A DNA stretch of 64,000 bases from contig CM060733.1 of assembly GCA_030704615.1 (NCBI GenBank), positions 25,172,001 to 25,236,000 on the forward strand, given 5' to 3'. How positions within the stretch are numbered: the stretch's first letter is position 1; the number at the start of each line of letters is the position of its first letter. The notes under the pieces were generated by a model, which made no database searches, was not told the origin of the DNA, and saw nothing but the letters and a program-made list of their open reading frames with translations. Source of the DNA: Takakia lepidozioides. Lineage: Eukaryota; Streptophyta; Takakiopsida; Takakiales; Takakiaceae. This document shows, piece by piece, positions 10,254 to 19,830 of this stretch. A program made the translations under genes and the position numbers.

Positions 10254-12344
10254 TCACTGCAAAGGTCCTAGCCTCTGACATTCATCACAACTCTGACAAT
10301 ACTTGTGTACATCCTTGAACAAAGTAGGCCACCAGTAACCTGCAAGTAGTATCTTCCTACTGGTAGTCTCTTCTCCAAAATGTCCTCCAGCCACTCCTTT
10401 ATGAACTTCCTCCAAAACTTTATTTATTTCATGGTGGTACAAGCATCGTTTCAGTACTCCATCAGGTCCTAGCTTATACATTCTGCCCCCTACCATAGTA
10501 TAAGGTAAAGCCTTGATAGCGATTCTCTTCCTCTGCTCATTTCCATAACTAGGTGGGCACTGACCATGAGTAAGGTAGTATCTGATTGGCCACTGCCAAT
10601 CTAACCATTCATCTACACTTCCTTGCACCTCCATTGCAAATAAACTCGCATCAGGTAATTGGTCGTCTACTCCTGTGGCGGGCTCTCCTGTTGTTAGGCG
10701 TGACAAATGATCTGCCACAAGATGCAAATGGCCTGGCTTGTAAACAACTTCGAACTCAAACTCGTGCAAGATTATTAACCACCTCGCTATCCTTCCACTT
10801 ATCAAAGGTTTGTTCACCAGATATATCAGAGCCTGGTGATCCACATAAAACATAAACTTTCTTTCCAATAGGTAATGCCTGAATTTCTTGACTGCATAAA
10901 TCATTGCCAGTGCTTCTCTTTCAGTTGTGCTATAGTTCCTTTCAACACTGTTCATCAACCTGCTAGCATAGTACACCGTTGAATCTATATTTCCTGTAAC
11001 ATTTTGGGCTAACACCACTCCCAACGCTTCTCCTGAGGCATCACAGTGAACATGAAATACTACATGCCAGTGAGGGTTAATCAGCACAGGTGTAGTTGTT
11101 ACTGACAATGTAAGTTTCTCAAAAGCCTGTTGACATTCAGCTGTCCATGCAAACACTGCATCTTTCTTCAGAAGCTTGCTCAATGGTGCTGCTATCTGTG
11201 CATACATTTTGACCAATCTTCTGTAATAACCGGTTTGTCCAAGGAATCTCCTTAGACTCTTAACATTTACTGGTGGTGGAGAGGCTTTAATGGCCTCTGT
11301 CTTCCTGGGATCCACAAGAAGTCCCCTCTTACACACAATGTGTCCCAAAAGCACCCCTGAGTTCACACAGAAAGTACACTTCTCCGGATTCAGGCCCAGA
11401 CCTCTCATCCTGCATCCGGCCAAACATAACTCCAATTTATGCAAGTGCTCATTCTTAGAGCTGTACACACTGAAATCATCCAAGAACACCTGCATGAAAT
11501 CATCCAGATACTCATGAAAAGATTCACTTATCACTCTCTGAAAGGTTGCTGGTGCATTACAAAGTCCAAAAAGCATGACTTTGTATGCATAAGCACCCCA
11601 GTCTTTGATGAAAGCTGTCTTTCCCTGGTCTTCTTCTGCCACTTGCACTTGATTATAACCACTGAAACCATCCATGAATGAGTACATCTCATGGCCTGCC
11701 ACAGTGTCCAATACCGCTTCTGTGAATGGCAAAGGAAAATGATCTTTCTTCGTGCAAGCATTCAACTTCTTATAGTTCACACAAACTCTCAGTTTACCAT
11801 TCTTCTTGGGAACTATCACAATGGGTGACAACCAAGTTGTATACTCTATCGGGTATATAAACTTCGCCTCAGCCAACTTCTTGATCTCTTCTCCAACCTT
11901 CTGTGCATAGTTGGGATTCATTCTGTACCTTGTCTGTTTGATTGGTACTGACCCTGGTTCCAGTTCAATCTTATGCTGACAGATCTCAGGTGGTATCCCT
12001 TTTAGATCCTCGTAGCTCCAAGCAAATACATCTTTGTATTTGATGAACAAACTCTTAGCTTCCTCAAAGAATTCTGGCTCCAAATCAGCCCCTACCTTCA
12101 CCATCCTCGGTTCCTCTTCAGTTCCCACATTCACTTCTTTCACCTGCTCATCAGCTGTGATTGTCCAACTAGTCACCACTTCATCCTGTAAACTCACAGT
12201 GGCTGGTTCCTCTAAGATTTCCATTTCTCCTTCTCTTTCTTCATAAAAATGTGGTGGGTAACTTCTTATTTCACCTTCAATTGGTGTTGTTGTCACTACA
12301 CCACAATAGATACCTTTTAAACAACTTAGGCCTTCCAGCTGCAT
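10254..12344 (-). CDS. Pol reverse transcriptase, RNase H and integrase zinc domain, copy 2
   Basis: This is a 696-residue open segment of Pol. It copies element RNA into DNA and degrades the RNA strand. After an acidic linker, the RT thumb/finger/palm region has LSPIVIVPKKNGKLRVCVNY, the FSGYNQV motif, GLCNAPATFQ and the catalytic box FLDD (canonical YxDD with F first). RNase H-like residues follow (HCDASGEALG; E in TTEREALA; YVDHQAL), then the HHCC integrase domain ending CQSCDECQ. An in-frame TGA follows immediately. The FGLCNAPATF region carries M-L for the usual M-P before it (VMLFGL), a possible damaging change relative to copy 3 (VMPFGL). Probably not functional alone. Confidence 0.88.
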   Translation of the reverse strand: MQLEGLSCLKGIYCGVVTTTPIEGEIRSYPPHFYEEREGEMEILEEPATVSLQDEVVTSWTITADEQVKEVNVGTEEEPRMVKVGADLEPEFFEEAKSLFIKYKDVFAWSYEDLKGIPPEICQHKIELEPGSVPIKQTRYRMNPNYAQKVGEEIKKLAEAKFIYPIEYTTWLSPIVIVPKKNGKLRVCVNYKKLNACTKKDHFPLPFTEAVLDTVAGHEMYSFMDGFSGYNQVQVAEEDQGKTAFIKDWGAYAYKVMLFGLCNAPATFQRVISESFHEYLDDFMQVFLDDFSVYSSKNEHLHKLELCLAGCRMRGLGLNPEKCTFCVNSGVLLGHIVCKRGLLVDPRKTEAIKASPPPVNVKSLRRFLGQTGYYRRLVKMYAQIAAPLSKLLKKDAVFAWTAECQQAFEKLTLSVTTTPVLINPHWHVVFHVHCDASGEALGVVLAQNVTGNIDSTVYYASRLMNSVERNYSTTEREALAMIYAVKKFRHYLLERKFMFYVDHQALIYLVNKPLISGRIARWLIILHEFEFEVVYKPGHLHLVADHLSRLTTGEPATGVDDQLPDASLFAMEVQGSVDEWLDWQWPIRYYLTHGQCPPSYGNEQRKRIAIKALPYTMVGGRMYKLGPDGVLKRCLYHHEINKVLEEVHKGVAGGHFGEETTSRKILLAGYWWPTLFKDVHKYCQSCDECQRLGPLQ

Positions 12345-12359
12345 CTCTGCAACCTGCTC

Positions 12360-13852
12360 CTACTCTGCGTGTGCAGCGAACAGGGTAGCTTCCTGCTCCT
12401 CATCCAGTCCTCCCCTCCAGTCATACTCCCTGACCCCTCGAGGTCTTCTTGTAGCAGGTAATTTACTAGATTTCTTAGTGGTAATTTGTATCTTGTGCAT
12501 CCCATTATGCACAGTTAGTAACTGGGAATTCCAGTCATGGAATACCCTGGCCTGTTTCAGCCACGGACGTCCCAATAATAAGGAGTAAGCCTCCATGACT
12601 TCATCCATTTTCAATACAGTTACTGTGATCATAAAGATCATCTTTTGAATCTGTATCTTAACTCCTCTTATCAATCCCAATGGCTGTACACTTCTTTGAT
12701 CTGCCATTGTTACTGTAAATGGGGCTGTTTCATGTTACTTAGACCAAGCTTCTGCCTTAATTGGTCTGTCATGATGTTCACTCCAGAGCCTCCATCTATC
12801 AGTACATCAGTTAGTTTTGTGCTTCCAATTCTCAATTGGATTACTGGCATAGAATCATCAAAGTCCATGACTGTTTCTCGCCCTTCCGGCTTCACATTAT
12901 AACTGGTCACCTTGCTGTTCAGGTCTGTGTTTCCTGTCACATGGGCAATTCGATTGATTGCTTGATACAGCCTGTGTCTACAATAAGGTGCCACAGCCAA
13001 TAGCTGTCCAATGGTAATCTCTGCTTTGGACTGACATATTCCTTCAGCCAAAGTCCCTTCATTACCCTGCATGTCTGCAGCTTCTTTCTTCCCTTCATCC
13101 TCACTCACTTCCTCTTCTCTTTCAGAATCAGAGGAATTTGCCATATGAATATCAGTACTCTTCTGCATTTCCCTTATGGTATCTGCCACTTCCTTGTGCA
13201 GTTCCTTCTCATCTCTCCAAGCCTCATCATCTTCAGGCACATCATTGCCATCTTCATTATCATCATCTTCCTCATCTACTGGAGGTATTAGTTTGGCTTT
13301 GCTTCTCGTTACTATCATTGTACTTACTTCTGGTACAACACATGGCCCAACCATGTGAGCTGCCACCACTGGCCCCTCATTCACAGGAGCTCTCATCTCA
13401 TTTTGGTGTCTGATCCAGAATGGACAGGCTGCCTTGTGATGTCCTGCCTGATTACAATAGTAACACAGTTCTTCACTATTGGGTCCTCGCCCTTGGTCTG
13501 CTCTAGGATTATTTCTGTAATCCTGATTCCTTGGCTGGTAATTCCCCCTTGGATTACCCTGATAGTTGCCCCTGAAATTTCCTTGGTAATTCCCTCTTGG
13601 ATTACCTCTCCCTTCCATGCCATTGTTATAACCACCAGGCCTACCATAGTGGTCCTGATCACTGTTTCTTCTTGGCTGGGGCTGCACTTGATGCACCCTT
13701 ACTTGCCTAGGTTCTCTAGCTGCTGTCCTTCTATTGTAGTAACAATTCTCAGTAGAATGGTTATCCATTTTACAGATAGTACAGTGTTTCTCCTTCATGT
13801 GGCATTCAGTGGTGGTATGGCCTTCTTTGCACACCAAACACCCTTCTTCCAA
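12360..13852 (-). pseudogene. Gag nucleocapsid and aspartic protease, copy 2
   Basis: The open segment 13852-12710 has three zinc knuckles near its start and centre: CLVCKEGHTTTEC (one residue short of the CX2CX4HX4C spacing), CTICKMDNHSTENC and CYYCNQAGHHKAAC. Between the second and third lies an Arg/Gly/Asn-rich region (NPRGNYQGN repeats) typical of RNA-binding nucleocapsid. An acidic stretch and the retropepsin active site LIDGGSGVNIM follow. The frame breaks at about 12725, and the rest of the protease fold (LLLGRPWL) continues at 12707-12360. The protease cleaves the polyprotein in the virus-like particle. Confidence 0.82.
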
Positions 13853-14526
13853 TGTGTTGCAGCCTCTGTGGCATACTTCTTCAAGATTTCTTCTAATCTT
13901 TTCTCATAGTTATCCCTCTTCAACATCTCCTTCCTTTTACTCTTCCTTTTCAGCTCTTGCTCTTCTTCCTCATCTAACTCATCCTCAAAGTCCTCATCAT
14001 TATCATCCCTTTTCTCTCTCCTGAGCATTCCCAATTGCTCATTTCTGTTTGCTGTTTCAAATGCCTCCTCCACTATATTATGGGGTAACATATCCACTTT
14101 CTTTTGCAACTCTGGTCTTAGTCCACTCACAAACCAAGTCTTCTGTAAACCTAGTGCTGGTACAACAGCCAGCTTTTTCATCATCAACTCCATTTTTTCC
14201 ATATACTCCTCAACAGTTTCATGCTTCTTTTGCTTTAACTGTTGTAAACTTCCATACACTTCATCCTCAGTTTTACTTGTCCTGAACCTATTTCGGAATG
14301 CTGTATTCAAGCCATTCCAGGTTAGGAAATGATTATCAGGGAATCTTGCATACCATTCATTTGCTTTCTTGATAAGTGAACAAGGAAACAGTCTCATCTT
14401 GGCATCATCGCCATTCTCATTGTTCACAATACACATGTGCTCAAATTGGCTAATGTGTACATCAGGATCTTTTTTTCCTGAATATATTGGAAAAGGTGGT
14501 TTTGCCCGTGTTGGTTGTAACGCCAT
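13795..14526 (-). CDS. Gag capsid region, copy 2
   Basis: A 243-residue segment with the retrotransposon Gag (capsid) pattern: an N-terminal FPIYSGKKDPDVHISQFEHM stretch, MRLFPCSLIKKANEWYARFP and FRNRFR, followed by helices and an acidic/basic tail. Capsid subunits assemble the cytoplasmic particle that encloses element RNA. The frame overlaps the nucleocapsid segment by 58 bases at its 3' end, so a frameshift separates capsid from the zinc knuckles in this copy. The first Met is probably internal to a longer Gag precursor that starts upstream. Confidence 0.8.
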   Translation of the reverse strand: MALQPTRAKPPFPIYSGKKDPDVHISQFEHMCIVNNENGDDAKMRLFPCSLIKKANEWYARFPDNHFLTWNGLNTAFRNRFRTSKTEDEVYGSLQQLKQKKHETVEEYMEKMELMMKKLAVVPALGLQKTWFVSGLRPELQKKVDMLPHNIVEEAFETANRNEQLGMLRREKRDDNDEDFEDELDEEEEQELKRKSKRKEMLKRDNYEKRLEEILKKYATEAATHWKKGVWCAKKAIPPLNAT

Positions 14527-14645
14527 CTATGGCCCTACCTTCTGCCCACTGACAGATGCTGGCCCCCTTGGTGGTGCTGGTCCTTGAGGACCTGTTGTAG
14601 TTGTGGTGGATCTTCCACCCAGTGGTGGCCCTTGAGCACTCCCTG

Positions 14646-15185
14646 CTACTGGCCCCAGATATTCACAGTATTCCCAGCTCCAGTTGCACTACTTCCCACA
14701 CTCCCTGTCCCCCCAGAGCCAGATCCAGGCTGCCCGCCTGATCCCCCTGAGCCGACACCTTCGTTGGCATGTGATCCAAGTGCTCCACTTGATCCAGGTC
14801 CAACGGGTTGGGATGTCCTGGTTGTAGTCTCAAACTCAGCTGTTGGGTCTACTTCTTCATACTCTTCCTCTTCCAATTTCTTCTCTCTGTTTTCATCCTC
14901 CAAGTTCTGCCCTTGGGTTTCTTCTTCACTCATGTAACTCAACTGCAATGGTGTTGGAGAGTCTGAACTCTCCGTTGGCTCTGCCACATCCTCTCCTCCT
15001 TCTTCGTCTTCCGTCTCAGAAACTGGAGTTCCTGCTTTTGGTGTTCCATGCCAACTCTTATCAAAGATTTCTGTCAAATCTTTTATCCAAGGATGTACCT
15101 CAGATCTTTCACCTCGTGGTTGATCTTCTTTCCGTACCAATTCCCTTAATCTTTCTTGCAAAGAAAAAGAAGGAGTGGCATCCAA
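14646..15185 (-). CDS. Gag upstream region, Glu-rich and Gly/Ser-rich, copy 2
   Basis: A 179-residue open segment between the 5' ORF and capsid. Its first half is charged (RERLRELVRKEDQPRGERSE); the middle is strongly acidic; the last 50 residues are Gly/Ser/Thr-rich low complexity. No known domain is seen. It is most likely the disordered N-terminal part of the Gag precursor, separated from capsid by frameshift or decay. The corresponding part of copy 3 is lost in the assembly gap. Confidence 0.5.
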   Translation of the reverse strand: MDATPSFSLQERLRELVRKEDQPRGERSEVHPWIKDLTEIFDKSWHGTPKAGTPVSETEDEEGGEDVAEPTESSDSPTPLQLSYMSEEETQGQNLEDENREKKLEEEEYEEVDPTAEFETTTRTSQPVGPGSSGALGSHANEGVGSGGSGGQPGSGSGGTGSVGSSATGAGNTVNIWGQ

Positions 15186-15376
15186 CTCTAGTTCTTCCGG
15201 TATGGGTGATGTACTCTCTGATCTTAATGGTGTGAGAGGTCCAGATGATTCCCCTATGTCTATTCCTCTCTCCCAAAGATATGGATAATTAGCTTTCAGA
15301 TAACTTTATCTTTTTGCTGAATATCTTTGGAGTCTAGCTTCTCTTTCATCACTCATGTCCCATGTTTTTCATTTCT

Positions 15377-15955
15377 TTAATGTGGCAGTAACCAAAACTC
15401 TCTTCTGTAGTATATGCCTGGGTTTCTTTCAAGCTTCAATGCACCCTTGGCTATACTAGAAGTCTCTGTTACCATATAACCATATGACAAACAAGTCTGG
15501 AAAGTTGTTCTTGGTGTGAGTTTGATCCACAGAATATCCTTTGGAATCCAATTCTTTACCAGTACAAGCTCTTCATGCATATGAGTATAAACATTCACCT
15601 TCCTTTCCTCCCAGCCTTCAAACTCTACTCGCTTAATGGATAGCAACACTATCACATAAACCAGTGTTGGTAACCAACGTGCTCTTCCTCTACAGGCCAC
15701 CTGATAAATATTTATCACCCCTTTCTCTAGACCCCACTCAGGGTCAGCATCATGCACTCTCTTAAGAATGTTTTCTATACAACCGTCTGGCAATTCCAAG
15801 AACCTCTGAAAGAATTGTTTGGACAATCTTTCTTTCTCAGTTTCACAGGGAATTTGATTCACATCAAATTCTTTAATTCTCCATCCACCATGATCCCACC
15901 AGATGCCTGTCACATCTGGTTGTTCATGACTTAGTTCCCCAGTATGGTCGCCAAA
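15377..15955 (-). CDS. 5' ORF of copy 2 (unknown, perhaps Gag N-terminus)
   Basis: An open frame runs from within the LTR through the PBS and on to 15377 (228 residues if read from 16063). The part downstream of the LTR, about 190 residues, has a globular composition with several Trp and Cys (TGIWWDHGGWRIKEFDV; PDGCIENILKRVHDADPEW) and one hydrophobic stretch (LPTLVYVIVLLSI). I do not recognise the domain. It is located where Gag should begin. Initiation inside the LTR seems unlikely, so a start downstream of the PBS, or fusion to Gag, should be considered. Confidence 0.45.
   Translation of the reverse strand, partial: FGDHTGELSHEQPDVTGIWWDHGGWRIKEFDVNQIPCETEKERLSKQFFQRFLELPDGCIENILKRVHDADPEWGLEKGVINIYQVACRGRARWLPTLVYVIVLLSIKRVEFEGWEERKVNVYTHMHEELVLVKNWIPKDILWIKLTPRTTFQTCLSYGYMVTETSSIAKGALKLERNPGIYYRREFWLLPH
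15936..15954 (-). promoter_or_regulatory. Primer-binding site of copy 2
   Basis: Directly inside the 5' LTR end (CA at 15956-15957), the minus strand reads TTTGGCGACCATACTGGGG. Its position and its TGG start fit a tRNA-primer site. It resembles the TGGCGCC...GGGG type used by Athila/Tat elements more than the iMet type TGGTATCAGAGC seen at 24119. The exact tRNA cannot be named from this alone. Confidence 0.65.
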
Positions 15956-16982
15956 TGTCGAGCGGCTTTTACTCACCCATCCCTTCGCTATCCGAGGTGG
16001 AAACTCCAAGATAGAAGAGTTGGATATCTCTAAGCACTCAGCCCGCTTAGTACAATCAGTCATGACCTGCAGCTAGTGAATCATGGTTGTGCTTCCCGTT
16101 TGTGTTCCTTCTTGCCTTCATGTTATCAATTTACCTTATCTGATACTGAAGCATCAGATTGCTTCAGTATCTTCTTAGTTCCAGTTAATCATGCATTCAT
16201 TTCACAGCTTCACTCATGTCTCTCTACACAGTGTGCTCGTATCGAATAAGTATCAGTTTACGATTTATCAGGTACTAGGCCAATGTCAAGGTGACTCTAA
16301 TCCGCCCTACAGTATCACTACAGCTCTGCATGAATTAAGCATCTACTGTTCATCTTTTCTCCTTCTATCTCCCCTCGTTCCTGCTCTCCTCTCCTACATG
16401 ACCAAGAAGCGGTCCCCCGTCAAGTCCCCGCTCTTGGCTTTATCTACCTACAAGCTGTTCTAACCGCCTTGCTAACTAACCGTCACCCCTGAAGTAACAT
16501 ATTCCCTCTGCAGATGTTGTCCCCACACAGTCGTTCCCTGTCCATGTTAACCGTTCCCCCTGTACTGTGACAACTGTGCAAAACTGCGTTAGGCTGTGTG
16601 AAGCTGTGACAGGCTGTGACTGGCTGTGTCAGGCTGTGTCGGCTGTGACGGATTGTGACGGACTGTGACTGGCTGTGACGGTTGTGACGGTTGTGACGGC
16701 TGTGTCGGGCTGTGCGAAGCTGTGGCAGCTGTGGCGGGCTGTGTTGGCTGTGACTGGCTGTAATTGGCTGTGGCGGCTGTGACTGGCTGTGACGGCTGTG
16801 TCGGGCTGTGGCGGCTGTGACTGGATGTGTCGGGCTGTGACGGGCTGTGTCGGGCTGTGTAACCCCCCCCTAAAGCCTGCAGCTGTCACCCCTAAGGCTC
16901 TTGTTGGTCTCAATCTGTGTAAAAATAAAGGGTATCCCACAGAACCCGTAAAAGCGTTAAAGTCCCAAGCAGCCCTCTAACA
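15956..16982 (-). repeat. 5' LTR of copy 2 (1027 bp)
   Basis: On the minus strand it begins TGTTAGAGGGCTG (at 16982) and ends CTCGACA (at 15956). It aligns with the LTRs of copies 1 and 3, and the CACAGCC-type array spans about 16560-16860 (seen as GGCTGTGAC on +). The AT-rich central part contains a perfect 12-bp inverted repeat at 16142-16171. Confidence 0.9.
16560..16860 (-). repeat. CACAGCC-type tandem array in LTR, copy 2
   Basis: Read on + as GGCTGTGACTGGCTGTGACGG units with variable 8-9-base spacing. It is the counterpart of 6060-6375 and 31700-31975. Confidence 0.88.
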
Positions 16983-17024
16983 GGCCCTTCTCGCAATTCC
17001 TGGCATGCAGCCCTTAAAGGGCAG

Positions 17025-17384
17025 ATGTTTCGATTGTGTGACTTATCATTGGCCATTCAAGAGCAGGATGAGGAGGACATTAAGGCAGTCCAGCGCGTGC
17101 TGGTGTCCACTTTTTCATACACTCCACGCAGTCTAGACTACGAGCACATGCGACACACCATTGGCAAAGCTTTGAAGACACAACAAAGTGAACTGTATGC
17201 AAAGTTCAAGGCAGGGGAGGGCAGACCTTTGTATGTGGACGAAGGGCAATGGACCAAGCTTGTTGCGTACTGGTCAACCCCAAATTTCAGCACCGTATCA
17301 GCCAAGATGAAGAAGGCAAATTCGTGTATACAGAATCCATCAAAAACTGGTCGTGGTGGGAAGGCATCTGTGGAGGCACGTCTG
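17025..17384 (+). CDS. Plant-transposase-like (Ptta/En/Spm type) exon
   Basis: An open exon ending at a donor (TCTG/GTAAGT, 17384/17385). The segment GQWTKLVAYWSTPNFSTVS followed by Lys-rich KKANSCIQNPSKTGRGGK resembles the W-x-x-L-V-x-Y-W-x-S-x-x-F core and the N/H-T-G-G motif of plant Ptta/En/Spm transposase-associated proteins (PF03004-type). The resemblance is by eye only. The exon begins right after the copy 2 LTR, so its 5' part may be displaced to the left by that insertion. It may be the first visible exon of the gene continuing at 18182-19623. Confidence 0.5.
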
Positions 17385-17589
17385 GTAAGTTATTGATCAC
17401 ATCCCTTGGCACAAACTATTGCTAAGGTACTTCAACAGTATGATATGTGGCATCAATTCTTCAACCAGACCTGCAATTTGATTTATTTCTTCAACCCGAC
17501 TGGTTGATTGATTGGTTTACTGATTGATTTAATTCTTGAACACGACTGGTTTGTCTTCCCGCTCCGAGTTTAAATATCGGCCAATTACC

Positions 17590-17800
17590 CAGGGTAGCTA
17601 GGCCCTTCAGGCCATCCTTAAGGTCCTCGCTTTTGTCAGACTGACAAGTTCAGGGAAGTTTAATGCCTAACCTGATTTTGCTAGGACATTTTATGTGCTT
17701 CCAACTTTCCCTTAGCCACTTCAGCCTCCAAATCAGCTTCATCTACCATGCTTAGTGCTTCCTTATTTCATTGAGAATCTCTTTTGCCCGATATTGCCAG
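17590..17800 (-). mobile_element. Degenerate LINE fragment in intron
   Basis: The + strand text around GGGTAG..GGCC(T)TCAGG..CATCC, GACAAGTTCAGGGAAGTTT and TGCCTAACCTGATTTT matches, with gaps, the LINE at 62990-63180 (ACAAGTTCAGGGAAGTTTTC; TGCCTAACTTCATTTT). It lies on the same strand as that LINE (minus) and is heavily decayed. Confidence 0.55.
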
Positions 17801-17908
17801 TGCTTGATTTGTTTAACATGATGGTCTTTCTTCTGCGAAATAGAGTGGATCATCTTAAGGTATGTGGTATTTCAGCTAGCGCTCGCATCTGATCCAAATG
17901 TCAGGATA

Positions 17909-17949
17909 CTTTACAACGTCCTTGGAAAGCTCAAAGAGCTTATGGGACA
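17909..17949 (-). mobile_element. Very short 3' end of the LINE family
   Basis: About 41 bp (CTTTACAACGTCC, GGAAAGCTCAAAGAGCTTAT, GGGAC) match the 3' terminal sequence shared by the LINE copies at 61450 and 62480. Keeping only the 3' tail is the normal outcome of 5'-truncated LINE insertion. Confidence 0.55.
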
Positions 17950-18181
17950 GGAGAAGGCATGCATGAAAGAAGAAAAGAGAGTGCCTTGTACCAAATGAGA
18001 GGGTCTCTCTCTGTCTAGGTGGTTTTTGAATGCTCCTAGACATCTTGCAAGTCTGATATGGTAGGTTTGTGTCATTGTGTGAAGGCTTTCATTGTCTCGT
18101 GTAGACTGTCAGGATGTTATATCATGTCATGTTAGTCATTCAGTACGTGGCCGCATTTTGACTTTGCTGGCTGATTTGCAG

Positions 18182-19623
18182 GAAGCCCATTGCGGGCGAT
18201 CAGTCGAGCTGCAAGGAGTTGTCTGTGAGGAAAACAATGACATCAGAGAGAATGGTGAGTTGTTTGTAAATCTCAACTCAGTTGCAAATGAGTCTGCATG
18301 TGTCACTGGTGTGCACCCATTAGGATGTGTGAGCGGGTCCATTCGATTGCACATGATTCCTTTAAACCTCCACTTCATGACAACATTTATTTGTATGCAA
18401 CATCGTGGTTGTGGTGACAATTTTTTTTCTCATTCAATACTGTTGTTGTTGGCAGGAGGCAAGTGAGGGCTATTGTAGTATCGTGCGCAAAGTCGAGGAG
18501 CTAGGAAGAGAAACCACAAGTCAGCGAGAAGACATCATCGATTTGAAGGCTTGTGTCTCGCAGATGATGCTTTACCAAAAAGCGATAGCCAGCAAGTTTG
18601 GCATCTCTATATCAGTGTCGGCTGTGGGGACATCTGCAGTAGCCAGCGAGTGCATAGACGCAGCTCGCACATCCAGGCACCTAGAGGACAACTTCGAGAC
18701 ACCCCCTGCAGTTGCATCAGTGTTGTCTCCCCCCCGTGTCTGTCATGATCAATTGCAGGTGGGCAATTCCCCCTGCGATGGCACGGGAGATGAGGACGCA
18801 AACAAATTACCTGGCATGCTAAAGGATCCCGTACCTTTGTCTGGCTTCATGGATCCCATGTCAAAAGTAGCATGCCTTGATTCAGAGGCAGCTGGAGAAT
18901 CACTGGGCATGAAGGGGGATGATTGTGCAATTGATCTTGGTTCCCCTCGGGTTGTCCCTACCACTCCCCATTATTTGTTGAAGAAGAAGGACAGAGATCC
19001 GACCAGTGCAAAACATTTACTGATTCTAGATGTAAATGGCTTGCTTTGTGAGTGCGTACATGTTGGTAGTGCTGCAGGGTATATTTCAGATGGCTTTGTT
19101 GGCAGAACCTGTGGCAGTAAAATGGTGTTGATGAGGCCTAGCTGCAATGATTTTTTGAACAAGTGTTTTGCGCACTTTGAGGTGGCAGTGTGGTCTTGCA
19201 TGACACTTCGCAACTTCCAACATGTTGTGGAGTGGATTTTCCGTGGTCAGCCTAATCTTGTGTTTCAGTGGGATGGTGCTTACTGTGAACAATCAAGTGA
19301 GAGAAATGACGGGCACCCATCTAAGCCTATCTTTTTCAAGAACTTGTCAACAGTATGGCGCGAATTTTCTGTATGGGATGAGAACAACACTCTTCTTGTT
19401 GATGACACTCCACACAAAGGGAAGAAGAATCTTGCCTTCACTGGCATATTCCCAGAGCCTTGGAGAAGTGGGGTTCCCGGGGCGACTTCTGACCAGTTCC
19501 TCAATATGAAGTTGTGGCCTTTCTTGGAGGGGTAGCAAAGGCAGCCTCAATTACAGATTATGTGAGGGCCCATCCTCGGTTTGGACAAGCTTCACATAAC
19601 ACTCTCACAACCCAGCACCCGCA
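18182..19623 (+). pseudogene. FCP1/NIF-like (HAD-fold) phosphatase-domain gene, 2 visible exons
   Basis: Exon 18182-18254 joins in phase 0 to exon 18456-19623 (acceptor GGCAG at 18455). The N-terminal part holds a short coiled coil (VRKVEELGRETTSQREDI) and a long low-complexity linker. The C-terminal 190 residues form an NLI-interacting-factor/FCP1-type HAD domain: LLILDVNGLL at 19017, VLMRPSC, FEVAVWSCM and LLVDDTPHKG. The usual DxDxT catalytic motif reads DVNG, so the second Asp is missing, as in many plant LDLNG-type members. A stop at 19533 comes from one G too few in a G run: one frame over, coding continues 30 codons to a donor at 19624. So it is either a pseudogene or a base-call error. 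Small 3' exons may follow at 19942-19987 and 20100-20200 (VPAG.. and VPGH.. starts). Confidence 0.65.
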
Positions 19624-19723
19624 GGTAACTCCAGATTTTACGCGTCATGCCATTGTGTTGCCTAGAGGTAAATACTTTATGCAAACATAGTGAATTGTAT
19701 GTCAATGCAATGTGGAATGCTAG

Positions 19724-19830
19724 GTGTGTAGCTCTGTCTAGTTTAGCTTTTGTCTAGTTTTAGTTTTAGTTTGTGTGTAGCTTTGTCTAGTTTAGCTTTT
19801 GTCTAGTTTTAGTTTAAGTTGTGTGTAACT
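19724..19830 (+). repeat. Short tandem duplication (TAGTTTAGCTTTTGTC units)
   Basis: About 50 bp (GTGTGTAGCTCTGTCTAG, TTTAGCTTTTGTCTAG, TTTTAG) occurs twice in tandem with few differences. It lies in non-coding sequence after the HAD-domain gene; no function is apparent. Confidence 0.75.

Larger units (their letters stand above)
7005..16982 (-). mobile_element. Ty3/gypsy LTR retrotransposon, copy 2 (3' end missing)
   Basis: On the minus strand this runs from a 5' LTR (15956-16982) through PBS, 5' ORFs, gag, protease, RT/RNase H, integrase and the first part of ORF2. It then stops at 7005, directly against the outer end of copy 1's 3' LTR. It is the most diverged of the three related copies and has several in-frame stops (for example near 10252, 9471 and 8274) as well as frameshifts. 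If copy 1 inserted into it, the missing 3' half and 3' LTR should lie left of the window. Bases 16983-16987 (GGCCC) would be one target-site duplicate of copy 2. Confidence 0.9.

Noticed and set aside
17876-17997. Possible exon LASDPNVRILYNVLGKLKELMG in the transposase-like gene
   Set aside because: Most of it is the 41-bp LINE 3' terminus at 17909-17949, and no donor site with a consistent phase follows.
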